Counted from the first letter of the stretch, positions 1-8,034 are shown. The stretch is DNA of 35,499 nt from an uncultured Clostridium sp. (GCA_946545015.1 CAMNMV010000010.1:1-35499), one strand, 5' to 3'. The notes: generated from the letters alone by a model not told the origin. Program-made: numbers and translations.

Positions 1-233
1 TCTAAAATCAATGCTTCAGCTTCATTATCAACAACAATATATTCAAAATGATCTATTAAACTAACCATTTTCTTTATACGCTCTGTTTTATTTGTTTTTC
101 TAAAATATGAAGTTACTCTTCTTTTTAAAGAAATAGCTTTACCTACATATATAATTTCATCATTTTTATTTTTCATTATATATACGCCTGGTTTTGAAGG
201 TAATTTCTTTAATTCTTCTTCTATATTAAACAT
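1..233 (-). CDS. uvrC: Excinuclease ABC subunit C, N-terminal part (cut by window edge)
   Basis: The first 77 codons of UvrC, the nuclease that makes both incisions in UvrABC nucleotide excision repair. The N-terminus has the GIY-YIG nuclease signature: PGVYIM at residues 16-21, then IIYVGKA and a KRRVTSYF segment, and further on NEAEALILE, which matches the conserved end of this domain in UvrC. The ATG at 231-233 follows an AAAGGAA-like ribosome binding site. The gene runs off the left edge, so the UVR, RNase H-like and HhH domains cannot be seen. It is divergent from glmS. Identification is firm because the UvrC form of the GIY-YIG domain is distinctive. Confidence 0.93.
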   Translation of the reverse strand, partial: MFNIEEELKKLPSKPGVYIMKNKNDEIIYVGKAISLKRRVTSYFRKTNKTERIKKMVSLIDHFEYIVVDNEAEALIL

Positions 234-268
234 TTCCAATTCCTTTTCGTTCTTAAATATTACTAATA

Positions 269-297
269 ATTTTAACACAATTATATATATAAATCAA
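269..297 (-). promoter_or_regulatory. Predicted sigma-A promoter of uvrC
   Basis: On the minus strand, TTGATT (292-297) is followed after 17 bp by TAAAAT (269-274), about 35 bp upstream of the uvrC start. Called by consensus match only, in AT-rich DNA. Confidence 0.5.
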
Positions 298-326
298 TTT
301 AAATAATTTAAATTTCTAGAAAAGAC

Positions 327-355
327 TTGCTTCTTTTTGAAGTTTATTATAATAT
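327..355 (+). promoter_or_regulatory. Possible promoter of glmS leader
   Basis: TTGCTT (327-332), 17 bp, TAATAT (350-355). A TATAAT at 348-353 would give a 15-bp spacer instead. Either would start a transcript about 65-70 nt before the ribozyme cleavage site. The -35 box is imperfect, so this is a best guess. Confidence 0.4.
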
Positions 356-425
356 AATATCATAAATTGAAGTTTAGCAAATAAATTTTTAAAATTTTTA
401 GAAAGGAGTTTATAGTTTTTAATTT

Positions 426-570
426 TATTAGCGCCTGGACAGTTATACTGTTGACGAGGTCTAGAGTTATCGAAAGATTCGGCGGATGCTCTAGTGGCTG
501 TAGCTTTAGTCATAATATTAATGTAAAAAACAGTAGTGATACTGCAACAAATATTAATATGTTAAGCCTT
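426..570 (+). ncRNA. glmS ribozyme (glucosamine-6-phosphate activated)
   Basis: Self-cleaving riboswitch in the glmS leader, which uses glucosamine-6-phosphate as cofactor and destabilises glmS mRNA when the product is plentiful. The diagnostic core is present in order: AGCGCC at 430-435 (cleavage expected between A430 and G431), GTTGACGAGG near 449-458, then TTATCGAAAGATTCGGCGGA at about 467-486. The CTAGAG/CTCTAG pair encloses that core. The 3' domain closes by GGCT (496-499) pairing with AGCC (565-568), with an inner CATAATATTAAT/ATTAATATG helix and a CAGTA/TACTG hairpin. The 447-bp gap between uvrC and glmS holds this element, two divergent promoters and a small hairpin; no gene is evident in it. 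Confidence 0.96.
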
Positions 571-580
571 TATTTTGCAT

Positions 581-614
581 GCCTTCAATTTAAGAAGGTT
601 TTTTATTTTGTTTT
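581..614 (+). terminator. Terminator-like hairpin inside the glmS leader
   Basis: CCTTC (582-586), a 7-nt loop, GAAGG (594-598), then TTTTTTATTTTGTTTT. It lies after the ribozyme and about 80 nt before the glmS start codon, so it would act as an attenuator or a 3' end for short leader RNA. The stem is only 5 bp (6 with a G-U pair), so strength is uncertain. Confidence 0.45.
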
Positions 615-680
615 ATGAATTAAAGACCTATATAAATATTATTAGCCTTTTACACATTTAGGCTTAAAAGGAGGAAAAAT

Positions 681-2519
681 ATGTGTGGAATAGTAGGATA
701 CATAGGAACAAAAAAAGCAACACCTATATTAATTAACGGATTATTAAGATTAGAATACAGAGGATATGATTCAGCTGGAATCTCAACAATTGAAAAAGAT
801 GGATTATCAGTAATGAAAGACAAAGGAAGAGTTAAAAATTTAAATAACATACCAGGAATTGATGACTTAGAAGGTACAATTGGAATTGCTCATACAAGAT
901 GGGCTACTCATGGAAAACCTTCAAAAGAAAATTCTCATCCACATCAAGATAATAGTAAATCTTTCAGTGTCGTTCATAATGGAATTATTGAAAACTATAA
1001 TGAATTAAGAAAATTTTTAACAGATAATGGTTATACTTTCTATTCTGAAACAGATACAGAAGTTATACCAAATTTAATACATTATTATTATTCAAAAGAT
1101 ACTGAAAATGATGATGAAAAAATATTAAGATCAGTTCAAAAAGCTGCACTAGATTTAAAAGGAAGTTTTGCTATTGAAGTTATAAGCAAATATGACAAAG
1201 ATCATATGATTGTTGTTAGAAAAGATAGCCCTCTTGTTATAGGAACTTGTGAAGATGAAAATTATATTTCGTCTGATATTCCAGCAATTCTTTCATTTAC
1301 AAGAGATTTCTATTTATTAAATGATTTAGAATTTGTAGTTTTATCTAGAAATAGCGCTACATTTTATGATAAAGATTTAAATAAAATTGAAAAAGGAACA
1401 AAAACAATTGAGTGGAATGCATCAGCTGCTGAAAAAGATGGATATGAAGATTACATGTTAAAAGAAATCCATGAGCAACCAACTGCTATTAGAGAAACAA
1501 TTGGTTCAAAATTATCAGAAAATGCTCCAATTGAATTTGATGAATTAAATTTTGATAAATCATATTTATCAAGTTTAAACAAAATATATATAGTTGCTTG
1601 TGGTACAGCGATGCATGCAGGATTAGCAGGTAAAAATGCAATTGAAAAACTTTGTAAAATACCAACAGAAGTTGATATTGCTTCAGAATTTAGATACAGA
1701 GATCCAATTATTGATAATAAAACTTTATGTATTTTTATTTCTCAATCAGGAGAAACTGCAGATACAATTGCAGCTTTAAAACTTTCAAAAGAAAAAGGAG
1801 CAAAAACACTTGCTGTAACAAATGTTATTGGAAGTTCAATTACTAGAGAAGCAGATTATTCAATCTATACTCACGCTGGTCCAGAAATTGCCGTTGCTTC
1901 TACAAAAGCTTATACTTCTCAAGTTGTAATGCTTAATGTTTTAGCACTTTACTTTGCAGAAATTTTAGAAACTGAAACAGTTAAATTAAATGATTTGAAA
2001 AAAGATATTTTAGATTTACCTAGAAAAATCGAAGAAACTTTAAATTCTTGTGAAAGTATAAAAGATTTTGCTAAAGAAGTATATCAAGAACATGATGTAT
2101 TCTTCTTAGGTAGAGGAATTGATGAAACTGTTGCTAAAGAAGGTTCTTTAAAATTAAAAGAAATTTCTTATATACATTCTGAAAGTTATGCAGCAGGAGA
2201 ATTAAAACATGGTCCAATCGCTTTAATCGAATCTGGAATCACAGTAATAAGTATTATGACAGATAGTAAACTAGTTGAAAAAACTGTAAGTAATATTCAA
2301 GAAGTTATAACTCGTGGAGCAAAAACATTAGTTGTAACAAATCAAAAAGTTGACCAAAAAATGTTTGATAAAACAATAATAATACCAGAAACAAACCCAT
2401 TCATCTCTCCTATTCTTTCAGTTATACCTTTACAAATATTTGCATATTACATTGCAAAAGAAAAAGGATTAGATGTTGATAAACCTAGAAACTTAGCAAA
2501 ATCAGTTACAGTAGAATAA
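681..2519 (+). CDS. glmS: Glutamine--fructose-6-phosphate aminotransferase (isomerizing)
   Basis: GlmS makes glucosamine-6-phosphate from fructose-6-phosphate and glutamine, the first step to UDP-GlcNAc for peptidoglycan and wall polymers. The 612-residue protein has the usual length. Cys2, exposed after removal of Met1, is the glutaminase nucleophile (MCGIVGYIG). HTRWATHG at 71-78 and VVHNGIIENY at 98-107 belong to the glutaminase domain. Two SIS sugar-isomerase domains follow, the first opening at IVACGTAMHAG near 304-314, the second containing the ESYAAGELKHGP segment. The C-terminus DKPRNLAKSVTVE is typical. The ATG follows AAAAGGAGG (667-675). Expression is controlled by the ribozyme upstream, and an 11-bp terminator follows. 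Confidence 0.99.
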   Translation: MCGIVGYIGTKKATPILINGLLRLEYRGYDSAGISTIEKDGLSVMKDKGRVKNLNNIPGIDDLEGTIGIAHTRWATHGKPSKENSHPHQDNSKSFSVVHNGIIENYNELRKFLTDNGYTFYSETDTEVIPNLIHYYYSKDTENDDEKILRSVQKAALDLKGSFAIEVISKYDKDHMIVVRKDSPLVIGTCEDENYISSDIPAILSFTRDFYLLNDLEFVVLSRNSATFYDKDLNKIEKGTKTIEWNASAAEKDGYEDYMLKEIHEQPTAIRETIGSKLSENAPIEFDELNFDKSYLSSLNKIYIVACGTAMHAGLAGKNAIEKLCKIPTEVDIASEFRYRDPIIDNKTLCIFISQSGETADTIAALKLSKEKGAKTLAVTNVIGSSITREADYSIYTHAGPEIAVASTKAYTSQVVMLNVLALYFAEILETETVKLNDLKKDILDLPRKIEETLNSCESIKDFAKEVYQEHDVFFLGRGIDETVAKEGSLKLKEISYIHSESYAAGELKHGPIALIESGITVISIMTDSKLVEKTVSNIQEVITRGAKTLVVTNQKVDQKMFDKTIIIPETNPFISPILSVIPLQIFAYYIAKEKGLDVDKPRNLAKSVTVE

Positions 2520-2540
2520 TAAAAATTCGAACAAAACTTA

Positions 2541-2572
2541 AAACCTGAAGTAATTCACTTCAGGTTTTTTCT
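2541..2572 (+). terminator. Intrinsic terminator of glmS
   Basis: Perfect 11-bp stem: AAACCTGAAGT (2541-2551), loop AATTC, ACTTCAGGTTT (2557-2567), then a T run. It may also end transcripts arriving from the minus-strand bofA side. Confidence 0.92.
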
Positions 2573-2581
2573 TTACTATAT

Positions 2582-2843
2582 TTACCCAATCAACAATTTT
2601 ATAACTATCAAACATATAGCTCCAGGTATTCCTAAAATTCCGCACTAAAATACTTGTAAAAAAATTTAATCCAATATGGAAATTAAACCCACTTCCGATT
2701 AAATTAATCAAATAAATCAAAAAAGCTCCCAATACAGAATTCAATACTAACTTCAAAACTTTTTTAATTGGTACTATAAACACTCTTCCAAATATAAATA
2801 AAAAGCAAATACATGCCAAATAAGTAATAATATTTGTATCCAT
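2582..2843 (-). pseudogene. bofA: BofA-like pro-sigma-K processing inhibitor, frameshifted
   Basis: BofA is a small membrane protein that holds the SpoIVFB intramembrane protease inactive until engulfed forespores signal, which delays sigma-K activation. The first 67 codons read through two hydrophobic segments and the family-like stretch IGSGFNFHIGLNFFTSILV. In the same frame the protein then continues as unrelated sequence to 2538 (101 residues in all). Skipping one base, C at 2642 (minus-strand sense), restores GILGIPGAICLIVIKLLIG and a TAA at 2582-2584, which is just the conserved BofA end. The start follows AGTAGGAGAGAG. YaaL lies upstream, as in the Bacillus subtilis yaaL-bofA order. 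Either the gene has recently been inactivated or the assembly has one extra base. Confidence 0.75.
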
Positions 2844-2961
2844 ATCTCTCTCCTACTAACTTCATTTATTAACATTTTTATGTTTTAATATGGACAAATA
2901 TTACAATTTTATAACCTGTTTTTCCTAAGTGTCCCTAAAAGCAGCTAAGAAATGCAGAAAA

Positions 2962-3243
2962 TTATCCAGCTCTATCTTCTAATTTTATTTCAGCCTCGTT
3001 TATTAAATTTACAAAAATTCCTTTTGCCTTTGCAAGTTTTATTAGATAATCAATTTTTGATTGATTTGCCTTAATTTGATAAATATAATAATCTACTAAA
3101 TCTTGATTTTGAGCATATTCAAAATTCTTTCGCGCATTTTCTAAATCTCTTTTAGCTTTAATTATATTTTTTATTATTTCTTCATCTTTTTCGTATTCAC
3201 TCTTATCAATAATTAATTCTTCTTTTACAAATTCTTCTTGCAT
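2962..3243 (-). CDS. yaaL: YaaL-like DUF2508 protein
   Basis: A 93-residue acidic, helical protein with no membrane segment. The central part (KAKRDLENARKNFEYAQNQD, then LVDYYIYQIKANQSKIDYLIK) resembles the YaaL/DUF2508 family: helical, with an Asn/Ala-rich repeat-like segment and a YYIYQI core. The function of the family is unknown. In B. subtilis yaaL sits between recR and bofA; here the bofA-like gene also follows on the same strand, 118 bp downstream, which supports the call, but recR is not upstream. The ATG follows AGGGGAG. The gene is divergent from the coupling-ATPase gene across a 131-bp promoter region. Confidence 0.72.
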   Translation of the reverse strand: MQEEFVKEELIIDKSEYEKDEEIIKNIIKAKRDLENARKNFEYAQNQDLVDYYIYQIKANQSKIDYLIKLAKAKGIFVNLINEAEIKLEDRAG

Positions 3244-3310
3244 AATTTCTCCCCTTTTTTTGTATTATATGTAAATTTTTCAAAAATATTACTTTTTTTG
3301 TTCAAAATAC

Positions 3311-3339
3311 TTGTTTTTTTGCCCATTTTATAAGATAAT
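3311..3339 (+). promoter_or_regulatory. Predicted promoter of the coupling-ATPase gene
   Basis: TTGTTT (3311-3316), 17 bp, GATAAT (3334-3339), followed by AAAGGGATG and the ATG at 3375. Consensus match only. Confidence 0.5.
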
Positions 3340-3374
3340 ATATATGTGAAGATTTATGTGAAAGGGATGCTTTT

Positions 3375-5705
3375 ATGAAATATATAGATAAATTATTGAA
3401 GAAACTAAATACTAGTAGAAATACATTTGCAACATATATATTAACATTACTTACAATATATTTTACTATAGATAGATTTGTAGAGTTACTATTTATGATA
3501 TTTACTGGTGTTTCTCAATCTTATTGGAACCCAATTATATATACATTTGCTATGGCTTGCCCATTGTTTGCTTTTTTATTTTCAGGTCCATCAGAATTTG
3601 CTACATCAAAAAAGAAAAAAGTCACACTATTTTATGTATATTCTATAGCATTATATATAATTGCAATAACAATGTTTACTCAATGGATTAATATGGGATT
3701 ATGGTTATTTTTATTAAATATTCCAAATTATGTTGAATTAGTTACTGACTTTTCTGAATTAGTTAGTCCAGCATTTATTGGTTTATCATTATACTTACCA
3801 TTAATAACAGTAGTTCCTATGTTTAGATTCTTATATGACACTGTTGAAGACTCTAGTAAACACATTCGTTCTATTTGGGATTATGCAGGAATTAATCTTT
3901 CAGATCCTCAAAAAGGACGTGGCCCATACACAAACGAAACATATTTGTGTACAGATGATGAAACAGGCAAAACAATCATGTTTCCAGAAATATCAAGATA
4001 TCAACCAACTCTTGTATGTGGTGGTTCAGGAACAGGAAAAACTACAGTCGTATTAGAACCAATGATTTCAAGAGATATAGAAAGAAAATCATTCTATAGA
4101 GAAGCTTCAAAAGAATTGGCACATGCTGCTTTAAAAACAAAAATAGCAGTTTTGAATAAGCCTTATGATAATGAATACTTAAATAAAAATTTCAATTTAA
4201 ATATGTTATCACCTACTACAGGAAAAGAAAATGTATTTAAATCTTATTTAAAGAAATTAACAATAAATTCTTCAGGAGATCCAGTTTATAAAGATGTTGG
4301 TGTAACAGTTTTATCTCCTGATTATGAAATAATGGATCATATGATAGATGTTTGTAAAAACTTTAAAATTCCTTATAACTTAGTTGACCCAGCAAGTAAT
4401 GATTCATTAGGATTAAACCCATTCATCTATGATGAACCAGCAAAAATAGCTGTTACTATTTCTTCTGCATTAAGAGCTATGTATAATTCAAAACATGAAG
4501 AAATTGAAGAAGCTTATAAAGAAGATGTTTCTAACCAAGCTATTGAAAACTTAGCTATTTTACTTAAAGAAATTTATCCAAGAATGAATGAAGGTGCACT
4601 TCCTAACTTAGAAGATATGTTAAAATTATTTACAAACTTCGAACTAATCGAAAAAATGTGTATGATTTTAGAACATGATGAAAATTTAAAAGAAAAATAC
4701 AGTTTCCAACTTTCATACTTTAAAAAGAATTTCTTTAAAGATGGAATTGGAAGAAAAGATACAGAAATTGCAGTTTCTGGTGCAGTAGCACAATTAGATA
4801 GTCTTTTAAGATTACCTGGTGTAAAATCTGTACTTTGCAATAGATATAACAACTTAAACTTTGATGATATGTTGTCAAATGGAAATATAACATTTGTATG
4901 TACAAGGCGTGGAGACTTAGGTGGAACAGCACATAAAGCATTTGGATTATTCTTCTTATTAGCTATGCAAAATGCAGTTTTAAGAAGACCTGGAAATGAA
5001 GATTCTAGAGTTCCTAACTTCTTATATATTGATGAGTTCCCTGATTTCTTAGGATACTCTACAGAACCAATATTTACAATGTACAGAAAATACAAAGTTG
5101 GAACAGTTGTTACAATACAAAACTTATCACAATTAGATCCTGCAAACAGCAAACATAATTATAGACAAACAATTTTATCTAACTGTGCAAATAAAATCTT
5201 TACTGGAAATGGTGATGTTGAAGAACTTGCTTGGTGGTCTGCAGAATTAGGTGAACACAGAGAATGGAAGATGAAAGATACAATTGACTTCAAAACAACA
5301 AAATATGATGCTAAACATAGTGACGTTACTTGGGCTTGGGTTAAAAACTTTGAGGTTGGAAAACTTCAAACACTTAAAAAGAATTTCTTCGCATACAAAA
5401 TTAAAGATATTAATGGTAAACCATTAGTAGGTTGCGGAAGATTCAAAAACTTAGATCCTAAATATAAAGAACCTCAAAAAGTTAAATCATTTGATTTTGA
5501 AAAATATTCTGGATCAAACTCAGTTGAAGAAGATGATTCAAGTAGAAAATTCAATCCAAAACATATAAACTTTAGAGATGAACGAAATGAAATAAATCCA
5601 ATCCAAACAGATACATCAGATTCATCTTACTTATTTGATAATGAAGATGCAATAATTGTTAATTTAAGAAACAATAAAAAGAAACCTAATAACAATAATA
5701 ATTAA
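3375..5705 (+). CDS. VirD4/TraG-family type IV coupling ATPase, no conjugation neighbours
   Basis: A 776-residue membrane-anchored P-loop ATPase. About four hydrophobic segments span residues 20-150 (around 20-45, 52-70, 84-102 and 106-150). The soluble part has Walker A GGSGTGKTT at 216-224 and a Walker B-type LYIDEF at 550-555. Between and after these are the features of the VirD4/TraG/TraM-recognition group, such as NPF at 348-350, VCTRRGD near 508-514 and QNLSQLD at 582-588. Coupling proteins hand DNA-protein substrates to a type IV secretion channel as hexamers. The C-terminus after about 700 is Asn/Asp/Ser-rich and probably disordered, ending in a KKKPNNNNN tail. No relaxase, VirB4 or pilus gene lies within the window, so substrate and partner are unknown. 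It has its own promoter and terminator. Confidence 0.85.
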   Translation: MKYIDKLLKKLNTSRNTFATYILTLLTIYFTIDRFVELLFMIFTGVSQSYWNPIIYTFAMACPLFAFLFSGPSEFATSKKKKVTLFYVYSIALYIIAITMFTQWINMGLWLFLLNIPNYVELVTDFSELVSPAFIGLSLYLPLITVVPMFRFLYDTVEDSSKHIRSIWDYAGINLSDPQKGRGPYTNETYLCTDDETGKTIMFPEISRYQPTLVCGGSGTGKTTVVLEPMISRDIERKSFYREASKELAHAALKTKIAVLNKPYDNEYLNKNFNLNMLSPTTGKENVFKSYLKKLTINSSGDPVYKDVGVTVLSPDYEIMDHMIDVCKNFKIPYNLVDPASNDSLGLNPFIYDEPAKIAVTISSALRAMYNSKHEEIEEAYKEDVSNQAIENLAILLKEIYPRMNEGALPNLEDMLKLFTNFELIEKMCMILEHDENLKEKYSFQLSYFKKNFFKDGIGRKDTEIAVSGAVAQLDSLLRLPGVKSVLCNRYNNLNFDDMLSNGNITFVCTRRGDLGGTAHKAFGLFFLLAMQNAVLRRPGNEDSRVPNFLYIDEFPDFLGYSTEPIFTMYRKYKVGTVVTIQNLSQLDPANSKHNYRQTILSNCANKIFTGNGDVEELAWWSAELGEHREWKMKDTIDFKTTKYDAKHSDVTWAWVKNFEVGKLQTLKKNFFAYKIKDINGKPLVGCGRFKNLDPKYKEPQKVKSFDFEKYSGSNSVEEDDSSRKFNPKHINFRDERNEINPIQTDTSDSSYLFDNEDAIIVNLRNNKKKPNNNNN

Positions 5706-5710
5706 TAATA

Positions 5711-5747
5711 AAAGAAGAGAAATTTTAAAATTTCTCTTCTTTTTTAC
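5711..5747 (+). terminator. Intrinsic terminator of the coupling-ATPase gene
   Basis: A 16-bp self-complementary pair, AAAGAAGAGAAATTTT (5711-5726) and AAAATTTCTCTTCTTT (5727-5742), with T's after it. The innermost bases must open to form the loop. It is also placed to terminate the convergent permease gene. Confidence 0.88.
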
Positions 5748-5809
5748 TTTAATCAATATTTCTATATTAATTTTATTTTGATTTTTTTATTCTTAATCAC
5801 TAATTCATT

Positions 5810-6661
5810 TTATAAAGTAACCCCTATTGCCTGTATTATTATTCCAGATATTAATCCTATAAAATACAATAATGAAACAATTTTTATATTTTCTTTTATT
5901 CCTTTATTTGTTTTAAATAATACTACTAAACCTACTCCAGCATTCACTAATAATCCGGCTATTAATGTTCCTACATTTATTACGTTTCCAAGATACATTT
6001 CAGTAATTATTACAGATGATGCACAATTTGGAATTAACCCTATTAAACTAGAAATTGCAGGTCCCAATATTGGTTGATTCTCTAGGAATTTTGAAATATT
6101 TTCTTCTCCAATAAAATAAATAACTAAATTTAATATAAATATAACAATTACTATAAATAAAAATATATGTAATGTATGATGTATAGCAGATTTTACTATA
6201 CCTTTTTCACAATGGCAATGATCTTTTTCACAAATGTCTACTATTTTTTCTTCTTCTTCGTTTTTCTTTCTTAAACGTAAAATCAAATCAATTGTAAATC
6301 CAGCAATCATTCCTATTGTAAATTTAATTAGTAGAATTGTTAAAATAGTAGTTATTGGAGCTGATTCTGATATCATTATTGGAAGCATCTCATCAGATGT
6401 TGATAAATAGACTGAAATTAATGTTCCAAGTGTTATTACTCTACCAGCATATAAATTTGTTGCTGATACTGAAAATCCACATTGTGGAACTATTCCTAAT
6501 AAACTTCCTAGTAATGGTCCAAATTTCCCTGATTTTTTTATTGTATCTTTTGCTTTTTTACTTGTTTTATGTTCTATATATTCCATTAGTAAATAGGTTA
6601 AAAACAAAAATGGTAACAATTTTATACTATCTAATAGTGTATCTTGTATTACTTCTAACAT
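5810..6661 (-). CDS. ArsP_2-type heavy-metal/manganese permease (10TM exporter family)
   Basis: A 283-residue polytopic membrane protein made of two related halves. Residues 48-95 contain GPLLGSLLGIVPQCGFSVSA and a following LYAGRVITLGTLI. Residues 200-248 contain GPAISSLIGLIPNCASSVII and then MYLGNVINVGTLI. This duplicated G-x-x-P-(Q/N)-C pattern fits the putative heavy-metal exporter family (PF11449, often labelled putative manganese transporter or arsenic efflux). A cytoplasmic or loop segment at 131-153 is charged and has a His/Cys cluster (DHCHCEKG, 147-154) that could bind metal. The substrate is not determinable here. It follows the small membrane gene by 64 bp with AAGGAGAAG as ribosome binding site, so the two probably share a transcript. 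Confidence 0.75.
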   Translation of the reverse strand: MLEVIQDTLLDSIKLLPFLFLTYLLMEYIEHKTSKKAKDTIKKSGKFGPLLGSLLGIVPQCGFSVSATNLYAGRVITLGTLISVYLSTSDEMLPIMISESAPITTILTILLIKFTIGMIAGFTIDLILRLRKKNEEEEKIVDICEKDHCHCEKGIVKSAIHHTLHIFLFIVIVIFILNLVIYFIGEENISKFLENQPILGPAISSLIGLIPNCASSVIITEMYLGNVINVGTLIAGLLVNAGVGLVVLFKTNKGIKENIKIVSLLYFIGLISGIIIQAIGVTL

Positions 6662-6725
6662 TTTTATATTACTTCTCCTTTTTTAGACTAACATCTATAA
6701 TAACATATATTTTTCTATTTTGCAA

Positions 6726-7124
6726 CTATCTCCTTCTATTATAATTTTTAGAATAACATCCAGTTACTGCTGAAAAATTATTATTAACTTCATTATTTAA
6801 TGTATTTATCTCATTATTAGGTATTGTCATTATATCAGTATTGTTACCGCCATTATTACAATTACACATCACATTACAAATAGAATTATTATTTAAATTT
6901 CGACAAATGATACAAGTAAGCAGTGCAGTTACAAATGATAAAATAGTATACACTAAAACTGCTACTAAATATATCAAATCAAAAAATGCTAAAACTATAA
7001 TTAATAAAATTGAAAATATTATACCAGCTACTAAAAATGGATTTCTAAATATTTTTTCTAAAGCTATTGAAAATATTATTATAGCTAGTGGTATTGCAAA
7101 AAATATAAGTAAATTAATATTCAT
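6726..7124 (-). CDS. Small membrane protein, DUF2651-like, with Cys/Asn-rich tail
   Basis: A 132-residue protein with about three hydrophobic segments in residues 1-75 and a polar tail. The part NPFLVAGIIFSILLIIVLAF, then LVAVLVYTILSFVTALL, resembles the small YbeF/DUF2651 membrane family of Bacilli, of unknown function. The tail has CIIC followed by CNVMCNCNN (six Cys in about 25 residues), then an Asn-rich stretch ending in YNRRR. The start used here is the ATG at 7122-7124, which follows AAGGGGGAG. A longer reading frame to 7205 lacks a ribosome binding site. The gene lies just upstream of the metal permease, so its Cys cluster may relate to metal handling, but that is inference. Confidence 0.6.
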   Translation of the reverse strand: MNINLLIFFAIPLAIIIFSIALEKIFRNPFLVAGIIFSILLIIVLAFFDLIYLVAVLVYTILSFVTALLTCIICRNLNNNSICNVMCNCNNGGNNTDIMTIPNNEINTLNNEVNNNFSAVTGCYSKNYNRRR

Positions 7125-7181
7125 AGTTTCTCCCCCTTTTTTCTTATATTTTATGCCATACCAATATATAATGTTAAAAAC

Positions 7182-7216
7182 AAAAAAAGCAATATAAAAA
7201 ATCATATTACTTTTTT
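7182..7216 (-). terminator. Intrinsic terminator of truA
   Basis: Arms AAAAAAGCAATAT (7183-7195) and ATATTACTTTTTT (7204-7216), paired over 13 bp with one G-U in the minus-strand RNA, followed by a T run. Lies just after the truA stop codon. Confidence 0.8.
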
Positions 7217-7243
7217 ACACCTATTTTTCCTAATTAATTTTTA

Positions 7244-7984
7244 TTATTCATATTCTACCTTAACTAAATATAATCCTTGTGGTGGAAGTGTTTTTCCTGC
7301 TTTTTCTCTTTCTTTATCATTTATTATTTGTGGAATTTCATCTGGTTTAATCTTGCCTAACCCAACATCAACTAATGTACCAGAAATAATTCTGACCATA
7401 TTATATAAAAAGCCATTTCCTGTAAGTTCTATATAAATTCTCTCATCTTCTTTTTGCAAAACTTCTGCTTTATATATTTTTCTAACACTACTCTTACCAC
7501 TAGTTCCACTTGCCTTAAATGCTTTAAAATCATGTTCGCCTTCAAAATATTTTGCCGCTTCTTGCATTTTTTCAATATCAAGTTTTTGCGGTATGTGAGT
7601 TTCTAAATTTCTATATATAGCTGTTCCATATTTAGAATTATTAATAACATATCTATAAGTTTTCCTCTTACATGAAAGTCTACTATGAAATCTTTCATCT
7701 ACTTCTTCAGCAGATTTTATAACAATAGATTTTTTTAAGTTTGCATTTAATGCTAATGGCCATTTTTCCATTGGAAGATCATAATTTGTTTTAAAATTCG
7801 CAACTTGTCCTAGACTATGAACTCCAGCATCAGTTCTTCCTGATGCATTTAATTCTACTTCTTCTCCTGTTATTTTATTAATTGCTTGTTCTATTGTCCC
7901 TTGAATATTTAATTTATTAGGTTGTTTTTGCCATCCATTAAAATCTTTTCCATCATATTCGATAACTAATCTTATATTTTTCAT
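7244..7984 (-). CDS. truA: tRNA pseudouridine(38-40) synthase TruA
   Basis: TruA converts U38, U39 and U40 of the tRNA anticodon arm to pseudouridine. The 246-residue length is typical. The catalytic motif ASGRTDAGVHSLGQV (47-61) gives Asp52 as the nucleophile. The N-terminus IRLVIEYDGKDFNGWQKQ is characteristic, as is LTGNGFLYNMVRIISGTLVDVG in the C-terminal half. The ATG follows GGAGAAGTAA. It lies downstream of cdaA beyond a terminator, so it may depend on read-through or a weak local promoter; I do not see a clear one in the 48-bp gap. A strong terminator follows. Confidence 0.98.
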   Translation of the reverse strand: MKNIRLVIEYDGKDFNGWQKQPNKLNIQGTIEQAINKITGEEVELNASGRTDAGVHSLGQVANFKTNYDLPMEKWPLALNANLKKSIVIKSAEEVDERFHSRLSCKRKTYRYVINNSKYGTAIYRNLETHIPQKLDIEKMQEAAKYFEGEHDFKAFKASGTSGKSSVRKIYKAEVLQKEDERIYIELTGNGFLYNMVRIISGTLVDVGLGKIKPDEIPQIINDKEREKAGKTLPPQGLYLVKVEYE

Positions 7985-8009
7985 TTACTTCTCCATTTTC
8001 ATTTATACA

Positions 8010-8034
8010 AAAAACGTGCTTTATGCACGTTTTT
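8010..8034 (-). terminator. Intrinsic terminator of cdaA
   Basis: Arms AAAAACGTGC (8010-8019) and GCACGTTTTT (8025-8034) with a 5-nt loop and T's on the minus strand. The upstream arm overlaps the cdaA stop codon (8033-8035). Confidence 0.85.

Noticed and set aside
316..513. 65-codon frame on the minus strand across the glmS leader
   Set aside because: It lies over the conserved ribozyme core and promoter; no SD; explained by the RNA element.
4574..5152. 192-codon open frame on the minus strand
   Set aside because: Entirely antisense to the coupling-ATPase gene, no ribosome binding site, composition mirrors the sense codons.
3375..5705. Conjugative element or prophage around the coupling ATPase
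   Set aside because: No integrase, relaxase, att-like direct repeats or T4SS genes; flanking genes are housekeeping and composition is unchanged.
6355..6744. 129-codon Leu/Ile-rich open frame on the plus strand
   Set aside because: Mirror of the permease coding strand; membrane-like look comes from AT-rich antisense codons.
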